Translations under genes and position numbers: made by a program | From: Chlorokybus atmophyticus | Taxonomy: Eukaryota; Streptophyta; Chlorokybophyceae; Chlorokybales; Chlorokybaceae | Direction of reading: 5' to 3' | NCBI GenBank assembly: GCA_009103225.1 | Contig: RHPI01003369.1 | Span: 243,893 to 307,892 of the forward strand | Length of the DNA: 64,000 nt | In this document: positions 22,601 through 35,155 of the stretch, in pieces | Position numbering within the stretch: position 1 is the stretch's first letter | Layout: every line of letters starts with the position of its first letter | Notes under the pieces: model-generated | Seen by the model: the letters and a program-made list of their open reading frames with translations, nothing else | Database searches by the model: none | What the model was told of the DNA's origin: nothing

Positions 22601-25600
22601 GCAAGCATCAATTGTAGATAAAGCCGTAAGCACAAAGTTGACATAGTCTGACAAAGCTATCATAAGCCTCGTCTTGATCTCGCATCACTGTGGAACCATC
22701 AGGGGTTGGTTGACACGCCCAGAGCTCAGATTAGAGTTAGTGGCGCGTCAAAACCATTGCTCGCATTAATCAACATGCATTGAGTGTTACTGTTATTGTT
22801 CGTGTGTGTGCATAGACTGCATGTGTGCAATATGACTTCTCTCATGGCGCTAGCCTTCTTGTTCAGGTCGCTTGTGCTACTTGCTGCCGTGTGCCTTGCC
22901 ATGCCTCGCCTACCCGCCCTGCATTGCACATAGGTTGCAAGCACATAGCTTAGCTAGTGGCCCCAGCCTATTGTAATTGTAACCTGCTTGTGTTGCCTGC
23001 GTATGCTTGCTAAGCTTGCAGTGTGCTGTGTGCTCTCCCTTGCATCAGACCTACAAGAATGCCTATACCCTATGCATGGCATATGCAACAGCGATGCTGA
23101 CATGGGCTGAGGCAAGTGCCATGCGTCTCAGCCCTAACCCAAGCTTCTAACATTGTCTGCAATGGTGTCACGAGCCCTTGCTGCTGCTGCTATACGGTAC
23201 CATTTTAGATAAGCCAATGTACTAGAAGGGAGCTTGCGGATGTACCGACAGCACATGGCCTGTGCCCTGCAATGCGCCCAAGCGCTGGCAATTGAGGAGC
23301 TGGGCGCAGTTATGGTCGTGACCGCTGGGCACCCGTGGCTCTGGCCCCGCAATGCAAATGCAGGAACAGAGCACTGATGCGAACAGGCCGGGCCATGGTA
23401 AAATGCTGCCAGCAGGCGGCATGCTGCCAGCATTGTACTCACACACATATAGGCATGCTGCAGGCCTATGTGTAGCGTATATGCAATGCTATGCATGTGA
23501 CCCCATTGCATTGTGCACATGCATGACACATGCAAACACAAGCGCACTCGCACACGCCAGCAAACAACAACTTGTTACACCACCGGGCTACCTATACATA
23601 CTAGGAAGCTACCTTCGCTAAGCCCTTGCCCCGTTAGTCAACATGCATGCGTAGTTACCTGTACACAATGGCGATTCAAACAGTTAGGCACCGGGTGAGG
23701 CTGAGCGGTAGCAGTAGCAGACAGCAGACGGACTCCCCCTTCTCTGTCTCCCTCTCTCTCCGCCTCTTTCCTGCCGCCTCCCTGCTTGCAGTACGTGCGC
23801 TCCTTGCACTACGTGCTGCTGTTGACGCAGCCAGGGTTGCATCGCCTACGTCAGCAGTATGCTACTGCTGGCATGCCTGCCGCGACTCGCCCTCACGGGC
23901 AGTAGTGGTTCAATGCCGCTAGTCCTGCCAGTGCAGTGTGCTAGGGGTTGGGGTGCCAGTGGCAGTCAGGTGCTGCGGTGGGGTTGGGTGGTGGGGTTGT
24001 GTGTGAAGTGGGCTTGCATGGTGCAAGAGCATTTGTGAGTTTGAGGTGAGGCATGCGCGCATGCCAATGTGAGGTGACCGAGTGTACAACGACTGCAATG
24101 CACTACTGTGTGCGAAGCGGTGGCGTGCACGTTAGCAAGCAACAGGCGCGGAACTGAGGCAGTAACTCACCAAACGAGCTCAATGACGTATAATTGCACT
24201 CGGAGCGTCATTTGGTACTACGATATGCTATACTGTAACTGACTCTGAGACAGTACCACGTGCTACCCTGCTGATGCAGCACTACTCAAAGTAACCATCT
24301 CAGCTACAGCTTGCACCGAATGGCTAGAGGGCTGCATGTCACAGGGCACACTCAGCAAACGCTACGTGGCCATTGGCGTGCGCCCAAAGCAACGATGCGG
24401 CCGCTTCTTTGCGTTCTTGCATGAAACTACAGGCGCAGCACGTCCTTCCCTCTGCACAGTTGCAATTCGCAGTCAGCCACTAGCAAAGGGCAGTGCTGGT
24501 AGACACATCGAATGTTTGGTGGCTTTCCCGGCAACAAAGGGACCATATAGTATGCCCAGTGCTCCAGAATGACCACCAACATGCTGTTGCATCAGGGCCA
24601 TTACAACCCCGTGGTATGGAATTGACCTAGGGTATTGGTAGTTGATGCACAAAAACGACCGTACAAACAACACATCATGACCAGACTGTCATTCCGCTCA
24701 GACAGCCAAGGGTGGAATCGTCACCGGCCCCGAAAGGCTCAGATACTCTAGTCCGAATACCTGGATTTCATCACCGCGAAAGAACATGCAGGACCCACGC
24801 AGACCATGCGTACAAATCCCCAAAGGCCTCAGGCAGCCTTAGTTGTCACCATAGAGCTCGATTGAGAACTCAGCCGGTAATTCCAATGTTTGATCATCTT
24901 TGGCCAGGGACAGGACTGACCACTCGACACAGAAGAAACTCAGATTCTGACCTGCTGTGCTCGTCTAGTTGCCAAAGACACCATCCATCTCTTGCCTCAT
25001 GCTGCAGGCACTGTCCGCAGGCACATGGAGTCGTCAGCGGCAGCAATGCAAGGAAAATACAAGCAGACTGTGACACAAGACTGGGAAGATCAGCTAGGAG
25101 CGAAAGAATAGTCCTCAGGCACAAAAGTGCTCAGATGAGCAGGACGAAGTCCGTAGTCATCATCTCTTCCCTTAAGCACAAGTAGCAGACAAGCAACTCC
25201 TACGACATATAGCCAGTTGTTCTCTCAGGACTTCTTAGAGGTAAATACGTTCAACAAGGGTGTTCAGTGGATTGACAGATAAACTGTTTCATCATGGAGA
25301 ACAGCCAAAGCGCTATCACACAAAACGGAACTCTCAGAGACCCGTGCTAAATCTTATGCATGGACGCAGCAGCGCCTGGTGCAACCGAAGAAGCGGGACA
25401 GGCGCTGCTGGCGCCCATTTGCATTGCATCATACGGCACTTCCTAAAAGGTTGTTTTCGTCATCGAGTTCCACTACCATCACCATAGCATATGCACTGCA
25501 GATTGTACCTTGTCATCTTCCTGTCATTGCTTGGAGTTTTCCTTCTTTCGGCAAGCCAGACTTTTGTTTTCCTGCACAGCCAAAGCTACGCATCAGAGCA

Positions 25601-26150
25601 CCAATCTTGCTACAAGCAGTAGGGTGCTCATAATGCAGGTGAGCAAATATTATCACCCGAAATGGCACCAGTTGGCCAAGCCTGTTAGGCAACGACCACT
25701 GGCTTCCTATCAGAAGGTGAAGGTTGATCTGAGCCGACCACTGACAAAAAGGGTCCGAGCAGATAATGCTGCCCTTCCTGTGGCAGGAAGGCTCCCTAAT
25801 CCTATCCTAACATGCAATGAGTTGCAGGCCATCTCATGAGCTCACCTTTGGTTAAGGTCCTTGAAGGAACTCTGGCCAGACTGCTGAACTTGAAGCTCAG
25901 CTCGCGAGCATCAACATGCTTTAACTGCAAAAAGCATCAGCCAATGTCAGCATACCTGCCAAGGCATTACTGTGATGCCTTGGAGCCTAGGTAGAAGGCA
26001 GTTCATAGAGACAATGCTGCAGTCTGCCAGCTGAACATATGCAAACCAAAACACGGCAGGATGGTTTCACAGCGAAGACTGCCAGCTCAAGCCAAAGCTG
26101 GCAGCGAACACAACACAGACAAGGACCACTAGCAGCTCATTTGCTAGACC
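22601..26150. other. Gene-poor region, possibly degenerate repeats
   Basis: No supported gene. Several short ORFs (for example 24336-24572, 24712-25185, 25510-25839) have mixed amino-acid content, are broken by all three stop codons in neighbouring frames, and show no motif I recognise. 24.3-26.1 kb differs in texture from the flanks (fewer GCATGC words) and could be an old, decayed transposon, but I found no terminal repeats or domain to prove it. Confidence 0.35.
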
Positions 26151-26822
26151 AGGCATTGCATTGTGCTTGAACCTAGCACATACCATCCAGTTGACTCAGC
26201 GGCGGCGACTCTCGTCAACGTCTTGTGCGCCGCATAGCTCAACTCATGCTTCATGGCGTCGGCGATGTCAACCAGATGGGCTCGTCGAGGTGGTTGGCCC
26301 GCCGTTGCGGTGCAGCCCGCCGCAGCAGACCATCGAGGCAGCCTGTAACTTTGGCCGTGAGATGCTGCATGGCCTCCAGCGCTGTCTGTCGTTGCTCGAG
26401 ACGATCTACAGGCACGGCCGCCCCAAGCAGGAGGTGAGGCGGCCGCCGCCGCCGCCGCCGCCGCCAACTGGTTACAGCAATGCCTATCTCAACTGTAGTG
26501 GCGGCGCCTTATGGACCCCTCTACGCTGATCCGGGATCAGCGACCTGGGTTACCACACATCGATGATGATCAGTGATCTCGATAAGCACGCTGTGAGCCA
26601 CTCATGACCTGTTACGCAGGTGTAAATGCTTGGTACAACAGTCTCCCCACTTCACCCTCATCACTGAGCGTGCATCTGGAACTTGTACATGAACGCTGCA
26701 CAATCTGAAGCTGTGGCGGCGCTGGCGGCACTCACGCGCGGTTGTCGCTGCTGCACACGTCTTTGCGCGCGGCCTCGAGTGCCACCCCTGCACCGTGCTG
26801 CGCGTTCATGCACGCACCATTT

Positions 26823-26856
<34 letters not shown>

Positions 26857-27375
26857 CGTATGCCACGTCGTCGACCTCCCCGGTTGTCTGCTGGCTTCGC
26901 AGGCATGCACGAGGGCACCAGCAACTCTGTGCAAAGAAGTTTGGGTTGTTATGCAAACCTCTGTTTGCTGCTGTTGTCGTCGTTGTTGTTGTTGTTGTTG
27001 CTTGAGGTCGTGGTAGCATTCGGGGTTAAATGCGGGTGTGTGCACCCAGCGCACACGCCTGCACCTTCAATGGAGCGCCACAGGCCGTGGCTCTCAACCA
27101 AGATGTCACCGCCTTGTTGTTCATCCAAGTGCAAGGCGTTGTCGCTGTCTCTGCGCTGTTCGCCCTCTTTCAAACTGAGCAATAGACCTGCCGCTCCTCA
27201 TCCGCGCAGCAGCAGAACCCAACATGAGTGTGGAACCATGCAAAGCACTCAACATATTCTGGGAACAAGTTGTGTGGCAATATACTCACCCCATAGTGCA
27301 TGCGAATGAGGCGTCTGTGAGGCTTCATCACGGATGCGTTGCAGCTATGAGCCCTCCTCCTCCTCGACGCCAGTC
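26151..27375. other. Ambiguous region with repeats and isolated exon-like pieces
   Basis: The plus strand has an exon-like piece at about 26330-26430 (ACNFGREMLHGLQRCLSLLE, then a CAG|GAGGTGAGG donor context) beside a (CCG)n run at 26441-26462. The minus strand has one at about 27180-27070 (contains HLDEQQGGDILVESHGLWRS, then a GTGCAGG donor). A (GTT)n run at 26820-26858 and another at 26975-27000 create long Val or Asn spurious frames. I could not decide which strand is coding. Confidence 0.25.
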
Positions 27376-30300
27376 TCAGCCGGTAACGGGTTTACGTGGC
27401 GGTCCAATGCTGGCGCCACAAACGATGGCCTCCAGGTCCGGTAGCGACCAGGCCTCATCACAATCCAATGCACATATCATTGTGTCGACGAAGTGGCGCA
27501 GTACCAGGTAGTAGTGCCTATGTTGGGACGGTCCCAATAGTAGCCACATGACAACATGGCGGTAACGCCAAGCATCACTACTTGCTCATGGTTGTGCGCT
27601 TGTTCTTAGACCTGAGGCTGAGATGCGGGTACACGTGGGTAGCCTTGTTCTAGATGAATATCATCTTCGCTGACACACAGCACCGAGGCTCTCTCCGCTC
27701 CTGTTCTTCGTGCTGCGGTTGCCGGCATGCACGTCATTTGGCCTGGCAGCCCTGCAGGCTTCCTGGCTGCTGCTCGCACGTTTCCGTTTGCACTGTCATG
27801 GTTGTCGCTGGCGTCATCGCCGGCGGCGCCAAGGTTGCGGCTGTCACCATTCATGGCAGCGGCGGGCCTGGACCCGTCGGGGTTTTGTCAAACAAGTCTT
27901 GGCCCTGGAGTCCCTTGGTTGGATGCAGGGAGTGAAGACTGTTGTGCATGATGCCGGTGACATCAAGGTGCTGCTGGGGACCAGCGCATGCTGGGTGACA
28001 CGGTGAGGATGCGCGGTACTGTATGCACAAAACAGTGTCAGCTTGCAGGTGGTTCACAATGATGACCAGTCATTGCGAATAGTACTCGCAGAGTTTTCTT
28101 CCCTTTTGCTCACCTGCATGCAAGTGGACGGGTGGCCAGAGCGTCTCATTGGCGATGCCGTCTTCCTCAGGCGGAGAGAAATCTTGACTTGTATCGTCAG
28201 ACTGCGTGCAACACATACATTTTGTTGACACATCAGCTCAGGTCACGCTATTGCCTCGCGCTGGAACAACAACAGCAACAGCAGCAGCACTACTTGAATG
28301 GTGAGGTGGATGTGGACGGTGGGGCCATGCTGGACGTCCAGGCAGCTGTCGGCCGAGGAGACGGTGGCATCGTGCACCTCCTTCAGGTTGCAAATTATGC
28401 TTGCCATTTTAAACCCCAGCATCGCCGCACGATAACGGGGCGAGCGGGAGTGAAACGACTCAACAGCACCACGACTTGAACACTTGCACATGCATGTGTG
28501 TATGCACAATTACAAGCACACGCACATGTGCACGCACGTGCGCATGCGCGAACGTGCTCACATACTCAGAGAGAATCACGCCCTCGCATGCATACGCGCA
28601 CACCCATCCCAACGCGCACAAACGTACGCACCCACATATACGTCGTGGCGCGTGACATAGTGGAGTGTATGGCTATTCTGCAGCACCGCAACGGTGCTGG
28701 TGGGGCGGCTTTGCGAGCTCAGGGCGAGAGAGTCGCACGCAAACGCGCATGTGCATTGACCTCACCCTCAGGGTCAAAGACAGATGTCACGGTGGGTATG
28801 GTGGCACCCCGCATGCGCCACACGCTCTCGAGCTGGCTTGTGTGTGTGCGTGTGTGCGGCTGCATGCGTGTGCATTGCATTGCGTGCACGTGCGTGCGTG
28901 CCTGCTTGCGTGTGTTTGTGGCTGCGAGTGCACGCATGCTTGCGCGCACATACTCTGTGCGGGTACACACGTGCATAGGCGTATGCGTTTGCCCTGATTG
29001 CTCAGCCAGCATGCAGTTGCCAGTCAATGTGTGGGTACACACGAGTGCAAAGTGACAACAACATGTAAGGTTGGGTTGCTGTTGGTCGCAAGGCCATCGC
29101 GGCACTTGCACTTCTTCTGCCTCTGAGGTGCGAATGTTCACAGCATCAACCCGCTGGCTAAGGCAGCCGTCAACATCGAGCTCTGCGTCCGCATGGGTCT
29201 CCTCATCACCACCAGCAGAGCCACGGTCTGCTGCATCCTCGTCTTGATGCAATGCGACAGGTTTTGAGTGCGTCATTTGTGTCTCACGGATTTGCTCGTC
29301 GCAAGAGTGTTGGCTGTTGCTTGGAGAGTGATGAGTCTGCTCCTGCGGCTTGTTGGGCTCACAGTCAGCGTTGTGCGAGCGCTGTGGGGCCGCTTCAAAT
29401 ATAGTGGCTTTTGGCGGGGCGGACGCCTTCACGAGCAATTCCTCCATTTTGCACACGCAGCTGGTCTATGTGCTTTGCTTTCAAGGTCAACATGCATGTA
29501 GACCACCATGTCTGCGTGGTATGCAAAGTCTCATCAAGCTGTCGTGGTAAAGGATATCCTGGCCTTCACACCAGCCCTGTTCAACAGCGCCAGTTGGTTG
29601 CTCAGGACGGATGCACGCATGCATGCATGCTTGGCTTCTTGCTGCGTCTGCGTTGCGAGCTTGTGCATCTGCGTCAACCATGGCATGATTAGCTTCGTGC
29701 CACTCATATTGCTGCCAAAGACGGTCGACAATGTGTACAATCAGCAAACGTGCCAAGTCTTGCAAGTGTATCACCATCAGGTGCTGCAGCGTACCTGCTC
29801 CAGCCTCTGCTCGCACTCTCGGAAGCGTCGGCTGTTTGCGTCATCATCATTCCACACGGCTCAGGGTCTGGTATGCGCTGATGCGTCGCTGTGCCGATGC
29901 GCGGTGATGGTGGCCACTTTCAGCGCCAGCGTGCCCACTAGCTGCAGCATGACATTTAGCATCAACATTGCTTGCCGCTGCAGGTGTGAACAATCTGTTA
30001 TGTTACACTTATGTAGGTGACGTCACCTGGAGCTGGCGTTGTCGTGCGCATGGCTGTTGTCTCTGACCTTGGTGTGCAGTCCTGTGGTACGGGCTGCAAG
30101 TTTGAAGGCAGGAAGGAGTTGTCGCCTTGTGTGAAGGTCAGAAGTCTTGTGGACTGCATCAGCCTGCCTCTGTAGTCCCGTATGTTGGCATGGGTTCGCT
30201 GTCTGCATGGGTGGTTCAACCGCAGGTGGCAGAGGTTTTGGGCTCGGATGTTGTGGAGACATGGACCCTGGACATGGCAGTAAAGGCAACTCCGGAGGTG

Positions 30301-32237
30301 CTTCAAGCCTGCAGACAACGGTTGAGCTAGTTGTATGCAATGCTTGAAAGCCGACACAGTGTCAATGTCTGATGGAGCGGAGGGTTATTCCAAGGAAGCA
30401 CCTGCTAGAAACTGCCCTCACCTGCCAGCTGCCCCGTTCATGTCCTCCAAGCCTCTTTCAACTAATGCAAGCGCCTTCTGATCCGCCTCGTGCGGGCTGC
30501 AACTTGGGCGCAGTAGCATTATGTGGTGAGGTGACTTTAGCACAGATACCGACCAGCGTTGGACGAGACTACGTCGTGGCAAAGCAAGAAGCACACCTCA
30601 ATCTGCGCGGGGAGGGCAGAGCCAACGCCTTCATGTCATCCGCGTTCATGTCCTGGGAGCCTCCCCTCTTCAGGTACAGGAGTGAATAGCCTGAGGTCTT
30701 CCTTGTGAGCTAGCACTGCAGGTACCTAAGTAAGAACTTCAGACACGCGTAAGGCCTCAGTTTGCATGTAACACACAAGCACCTCCAAACAGCTTAAACA
30801 GCCAAACTTTGAGACCGACGCACGGCTGCGACTGCATTCACACACATGCACGTGCACCGTGACGCACACGTGCGCACACACTTCTACCTGGGTTGCCAAT
30901 GCGCATCAGCGCCTGCATTGTGTAGGACAATGGCAGAGCTTTGCCATTCCTTCGCATCAGGGCCCGGGTCAGCATTTGCGACATCCATCGCATCTGCAGC
31001 CGCTGCAAACTTGAGCGTGGCAGCCTCGGGTTCAGTCAACACGCATTGTATTTACAGCTCCATTGCTTGCCAATCGTAAGCCTTTGCCACCTCGCGCATG
31101 CTGTCATCGATGTGGACACGAGGAGGTTGTTGCAGCCTCGCTACAGCTCTAAGCTTTGTAAGTTCCCGTTCGTGCTAAACATCTTAAAGATGAGACTGAT
31201 GGTAGCATAATGTCCAATGCTTATGCTATACTCTGTGCATACTTACCGTTTGATTTCATACAACATCATACCAATGCATGGTTGACACGCAGTATACAGG
31301 TTGCAATGTTCGTAGGTCATGGACACATCCAAGCGCAAGTAAGTCCAATCCATGAATCCGAGAAGAAGAACCAGGTGGGAAGCAGTTCATATGGCATGAA
31401 CTGTGCAGATCATATGTACACGTATGTACCCGCAGGGAGCTCAGCTGAGTAGTAACACAAGCAGCTGCTAGCCAGCTACCTAAAACCAGGCCTGGGGCAG
31501 TGTGTACAACATCAGTGAGTGGGCTACTACTACTACTCCTGATGCAGGAGAGAGAGTTGTGACTGTGACGTTGTGCGCGGAGGTGAAGTCATTACTGCTA
31601 TGCAGTGCAGCCCTTCGCATATATCCTACTCTTATTCAGGGCATCAAACAGAAAGGCACCGCTCGTGCAAGCTTGAAGGCTGAGTGCTACGAGCTGGAGT
31701 CAAAGCCACGGTTGGCAAGCTTGTCAGCCACGCCGGAGTGGTACATTTCGTGTGCTGCGTCCTGTTCAAACGTCCGCTTCCTTAACAAAGCCGCCTTCTC
31801 GGGCGTGAAGCGCACCACATTGCTGCGCACTACTGGCCTTGGGGACCCACCATTATCCTGCAAAGCAAAGCTAGATCAACTTACGACGCCTCGAGTATAA
31901 CAACAGGAAAATATAGCAGCCAACTAACAGAAGGTTATTCATTGCTGATGTTCATACAAGCTAACAGCCTAGAGCAGTTGCTGCTTGACTGTGAACACTG
32001 TTAGAGCCATACCTGTGCATTGGTGGCTTCTAGAGCTGAGCTCCTTTCCCCAGCATGATGGTGCATTCCGGAATGTACAGAAGCGGTATGTGCGGAGGTC
32101 GGCACCGTTGAGTGGTTGCTGTTGTTATTGCTGCTGCTGCTCGGCTGTTGGTGTTGCTGCTGGCTCAACGCTGAGCCGACAGCCGACATGCCCATCACCC
32201 TCACCACCAGAGCCTCCATCCTACAGACTAGCGTCAC
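27376..32237 (-). CDS. Unresolved minus-strand gene(s), candidate exons
   Basis: I do not recognise the product. Candidate exons with splice signals, in coding order: 32013-32220 (Gln/Asn/Ser/His-rich), 31691-31857 (VVRFTPEKAALLRKRTFEQD, then AAHEMYHSGVADKLANRGF), about 31145-31090 (RLQQPPRVHIDDSMRE), about 31012-30895, about 30496-30424 (PHEADQKALALVERGLEDMN), about 30330-30025 (Pro-rich), about 29960-29870 (QAMLMLNVMLQLVGTLALKV), about 29780-29650 (HIVDRLWQQYEWHEANHAMV), about 29460-29112 (acidic, disordered), 28761-28832 (LESVWRMRGATIPTVTSVFD), and 27376-27517 (HYYLVLRHFVDTMICALDCD, then a TGA stop). Pieces suggest a long protein with coiled coils and disordered linkers. It may be two genes. 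Plus-strand alternatives exist at 27.9-28.4 kb (VKTVVHDAGDIKVLLG, then VVHNDDQSLRIVLAE), so strand there is uncertain. Confidence 0.35.
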
Positions 32238-33535
32238 ACAGCACTCCTGTTCTACAAAGAGGAACGTATGAGAACAACGCTGAATACAAAGAGCTGCTGA
32301 CTTCAGAGCACAGTCGTATGTTTACGCATATGTATATGTACGCCGTCAAGCTGTCAATCATCGTCCAAGCAGTCAATGCACAAGATTCAACAAGTAAACA
32401 ATACTACACTCCGGCGGGGCTCACCTCAACTAATCAGCTGCCGCGCACCCACCAGCTCGGTCACCAGAAAATGCTCCTCGCCGACGACAACCACGACAGT
32501 CCCACCGACAACAACCCAGACGCTGCCGCCACCGCCTCGGAGGACTTTCTCTTTAAACTTGCAACGTGCAGCATGGAGCGCGGTTACTAAACTGTGCATC
32601 GCAAGAATGTCTGCCTGCAAGCCTGCGATATCAGCTTGCGTCCACCTCCAGATTGCCGATATCAACTGCCGTACTGGGTTAAGCAGGCTGGTTGGCTAAC
32701 CTTTGGCGCATAACCGTGGCTCGCGCCTCTGTCAATCAGTCAGCCCAGGACAAATTCTTCTGGTAGGTAGGCCTGTGCGTGTCAGACATCGCGCGGGTCG
32801 CTGCTGACGTGCACAACTGTTGTTGCTGGGTTCCCTTAACGCTGTCATGTTCAAACGCTGCTTTGTGGTAGTACCGGTACGGTGCTCTCGACGCATGGAT
32901 TTCCATATTTGTGATGCGCTGAACACATCCTGATGTGTTCAGCTTACCGTGCAACATTAAGGCGGATGTCGGAGGCTTGCTGGGTAAGTTGAGTCGCTTT
33001 GTCTTAACGACGCAAGGTTTAGGGAAGCGTCAGGAACGACTTGCGCAGACTGACATCTGCCCCTTTAAGTGATCCGGTAACGGTACCCTTAACGTTTAGC
33101 GAAGAGTACGCTGCATCACGCTCACCAGCGCTGGCAGGGGCATGCATCAGCACTAGGCCTAACGTTATTGGCTCGTTGGCTGGACTTGTTGTGCACTGGT
33201 GTGTGCCTGCTGACTTCGGGACGAGGTCGACAGGCTGTCAGAACGTGCTACGCTCCGTCATAGTGTACGACGGCTGCGTGCACGTCGCAGTCGGTTGCCA
33301 CGTTGTGCACGTGACGGCGGCCCCACACGTCAGGTGCTGCACAGGGGCGTCTTCGGGAATCCCGAGTGTAACTGTGAGCGTTCACACTTGCGTAGAAGTG
33401 TTAATGCCGCCTGTGACACACAGCCTTGCCCTCACCACTGAAGGGTGTCAACGACAATTTGTCGAGCGAATGTGGTGGCATTGCCACATGAGCTTCAAGC
33501 GACAACCTCAACTTGCTTAACGAATGCTCACAATC
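32238..33535. other. Unresolved region upstream of the candidate minus-strand gene
   Basis: A minus frame at about 32665-32426 (contains LQADILAMHSLVTALHAARC) could be a further 5' exon. A plus frame of 159 codons at 33041-33520 has no recognisable motif and is rich in Cys, Val and His, so I do not call it a gene. A 26-bp palindrome is at 32918-32943. Confidence 0.3.
32918..32943. repeat. Perfect palindrome, 12-bp arms, 2-base loop
   Basis: GCTGAACACATC (32918-32929) and GATGTGTTCAGC (32932-32943) are exact reverse complements separated by CT. Its function is unknown. Confidence 0.85.
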
Positions 33536-33539
33536 AGTC

Positions 33540-34450
33540 AACTAAACATAGCTTTTACTAGGTCGGCCATGTTGTAAGTCCTCATAAGTGTCATTCAACT
33601 TGTACATTGCATGCATGTTTTTGCAATACGCTTTGCAGTATCAAGTAGACATCAATAAAATTCAACAAACATTCCACGTATGCATATTTATGGTTTTACA
33701 TTCTACTATGATAGGAAGATTGCATATTTCGTATTCATTGTGGTTAGTAAAGAGTTCCATATTCATTCATTGCATGTTATTACAATAGTATGAATATGGA
33801 TGACATAACAAACTTAATATGCATTACTCCAATTGGAGTTTAAACATCCAATCGTAATATTATTTAAGATTACGGCGGTAAGTACTTACTTATGAATAAT
33901 CGTTGCCTTATGTTGATGTCTAAATTATCGAAGGTCACAGCAATAACACACAAATATGCAGTATACCGTCAAACATGTTGCGTTATCACTCTATCATAAG
34001 CCATGCGATACATCTCACTCATATGCAATATGAGATTGATGATGTGTTTACTATCATTCTAATAATGTGACGATACCTGCTTGCGCCATGCAAGAGCATG
34101 CATACCACACAATAGACGTTCGTTTGCATGGTTGATTTTACCAGAAACCGTCTTGAACTCAACATTGCATGCTTTGCAGGACAAATGTAATGCAATGCGG
34201 GTCATAAGCCATGGATCACTCATGAAATGTTAATGAACAACACTCTTCGTTGTAATGATTGCATTGCAGCAAAGATGTGCGGGTGTGTACGAGTGGCAAA
34301 TTTAAGGCATAGGCAAGGACAATAGTACGACTAAACAGGAACTTACTACACAGTATACACGGCGTCACAAGCAACAGTGCCAGTAGTTGCATTAAAGTAG
34401 GGTAAGGCTTGGATGAGGTAGGCAACATGAACAAGTGACAAGAGTTAGGC
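33540..34450. other. Second AT-rich island without genes
   Basis: Nearly 1 kb of AT-rich sequence with many CATATTTAT, AATATGAATATGG and ATTATTTAAG words, resembling in texture the island at 21.55-22.60 kb. No ORF or splice pattern. An inverted relation or shared repeat with the first island was not evident by eye. Confidence 0.5.
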
Positions 34451-35155
34451 AGCAGTCAAGCAAAGCATAGCAGTGTGCCAAGCCCCTCAACACGTGGCAC
34501 TTGCAAGGCAGCGTCCAAGGCTTAGTGCCTCACCTGCCATGCGCGCACCACACGCGAGACATACCCAACAAGGGCAACGACCCCGGTCAGTTCCTGGAGT
34601 CTTACATAGTTACGCGCATCATGTCCAGTAGTCCAGCACAAGAGCAGAGCTGAGATGAGCTGTGATAACCGCATGGATACTGCGACAATCATAGCAAGCT
34701 CTCATGCGGCATATGGGCAAACAAGCATGCAATGCGCTGATGTCACTTGGGGCCCCTTGCTGCTACCTAATGCAAACAAGTTTAGCTAGAACTTGCATCT
34801 TATTTTAGGCAGTATACCCAGGCGTGCAGCGCATCCAGAACATACAACACCTTTGTTACACAAGTCTCACCACACTATGTGTATCAAAGCTACACTATCG
34901 CTGCACACTAGAGACTGATCATCCCGTGATCCCCCGCTGTTGAAGTTTCAGCACCTCGCGCCTGCCAGGCTCCCGCCGATCAACTCCTGTTTGCACAATA
35001 CGTGCACGTGCTTTGACTGCAAGCACCGCTGCTGCAATCAAATCACGAGTAATTCAGTGCACTGCTGCTGTTCCAGCGCGTGGCTGCAGCGCAAGCCACT
35101 CCTAACTAGCAGTCGCTGTAGTCGGAGTCATCTGCTTCTGTCCCTTCATGTGGCC
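34451..35155. other. Downstream flank of the MRS2-like gene
   Basis: About 700 bp after the MRS2-like stop codon. An AATAAA-like signal on the minus strand is not obvious; TTTATTG lies within the last codons. I see no supported gene. Confidence 0.45.

Noticed and set aside
24336-25839. Decayed LINE or copia element
   Set aside because: No RT, endonuclease or integrase motif could be found in any frame, and no terminal repeats were seen. All three stop codons occur, so I left it as unexplained sequence.
26732-27054. Poly-Asn, poly-Gln and poly-Val ORFs on both strands
   Set aside because: They are all readings of two (GTT)n/(AAC)n microsatellites.
28498-29055. Plus-strand ORF of 185 codons rich in Cys, Val, Arg and His
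   Set aside because: It is a translation of alternating GTGC/TGTG and GCATGC words. The opposite strand is equally open, and there is no motif or splice context.
33041-33520. 159-codon plus-strand ORF
   Set aside because: No recognisable domain and no promoter or splice support. Composition (Cys, Val, His) is typical of chance frames in this genome.
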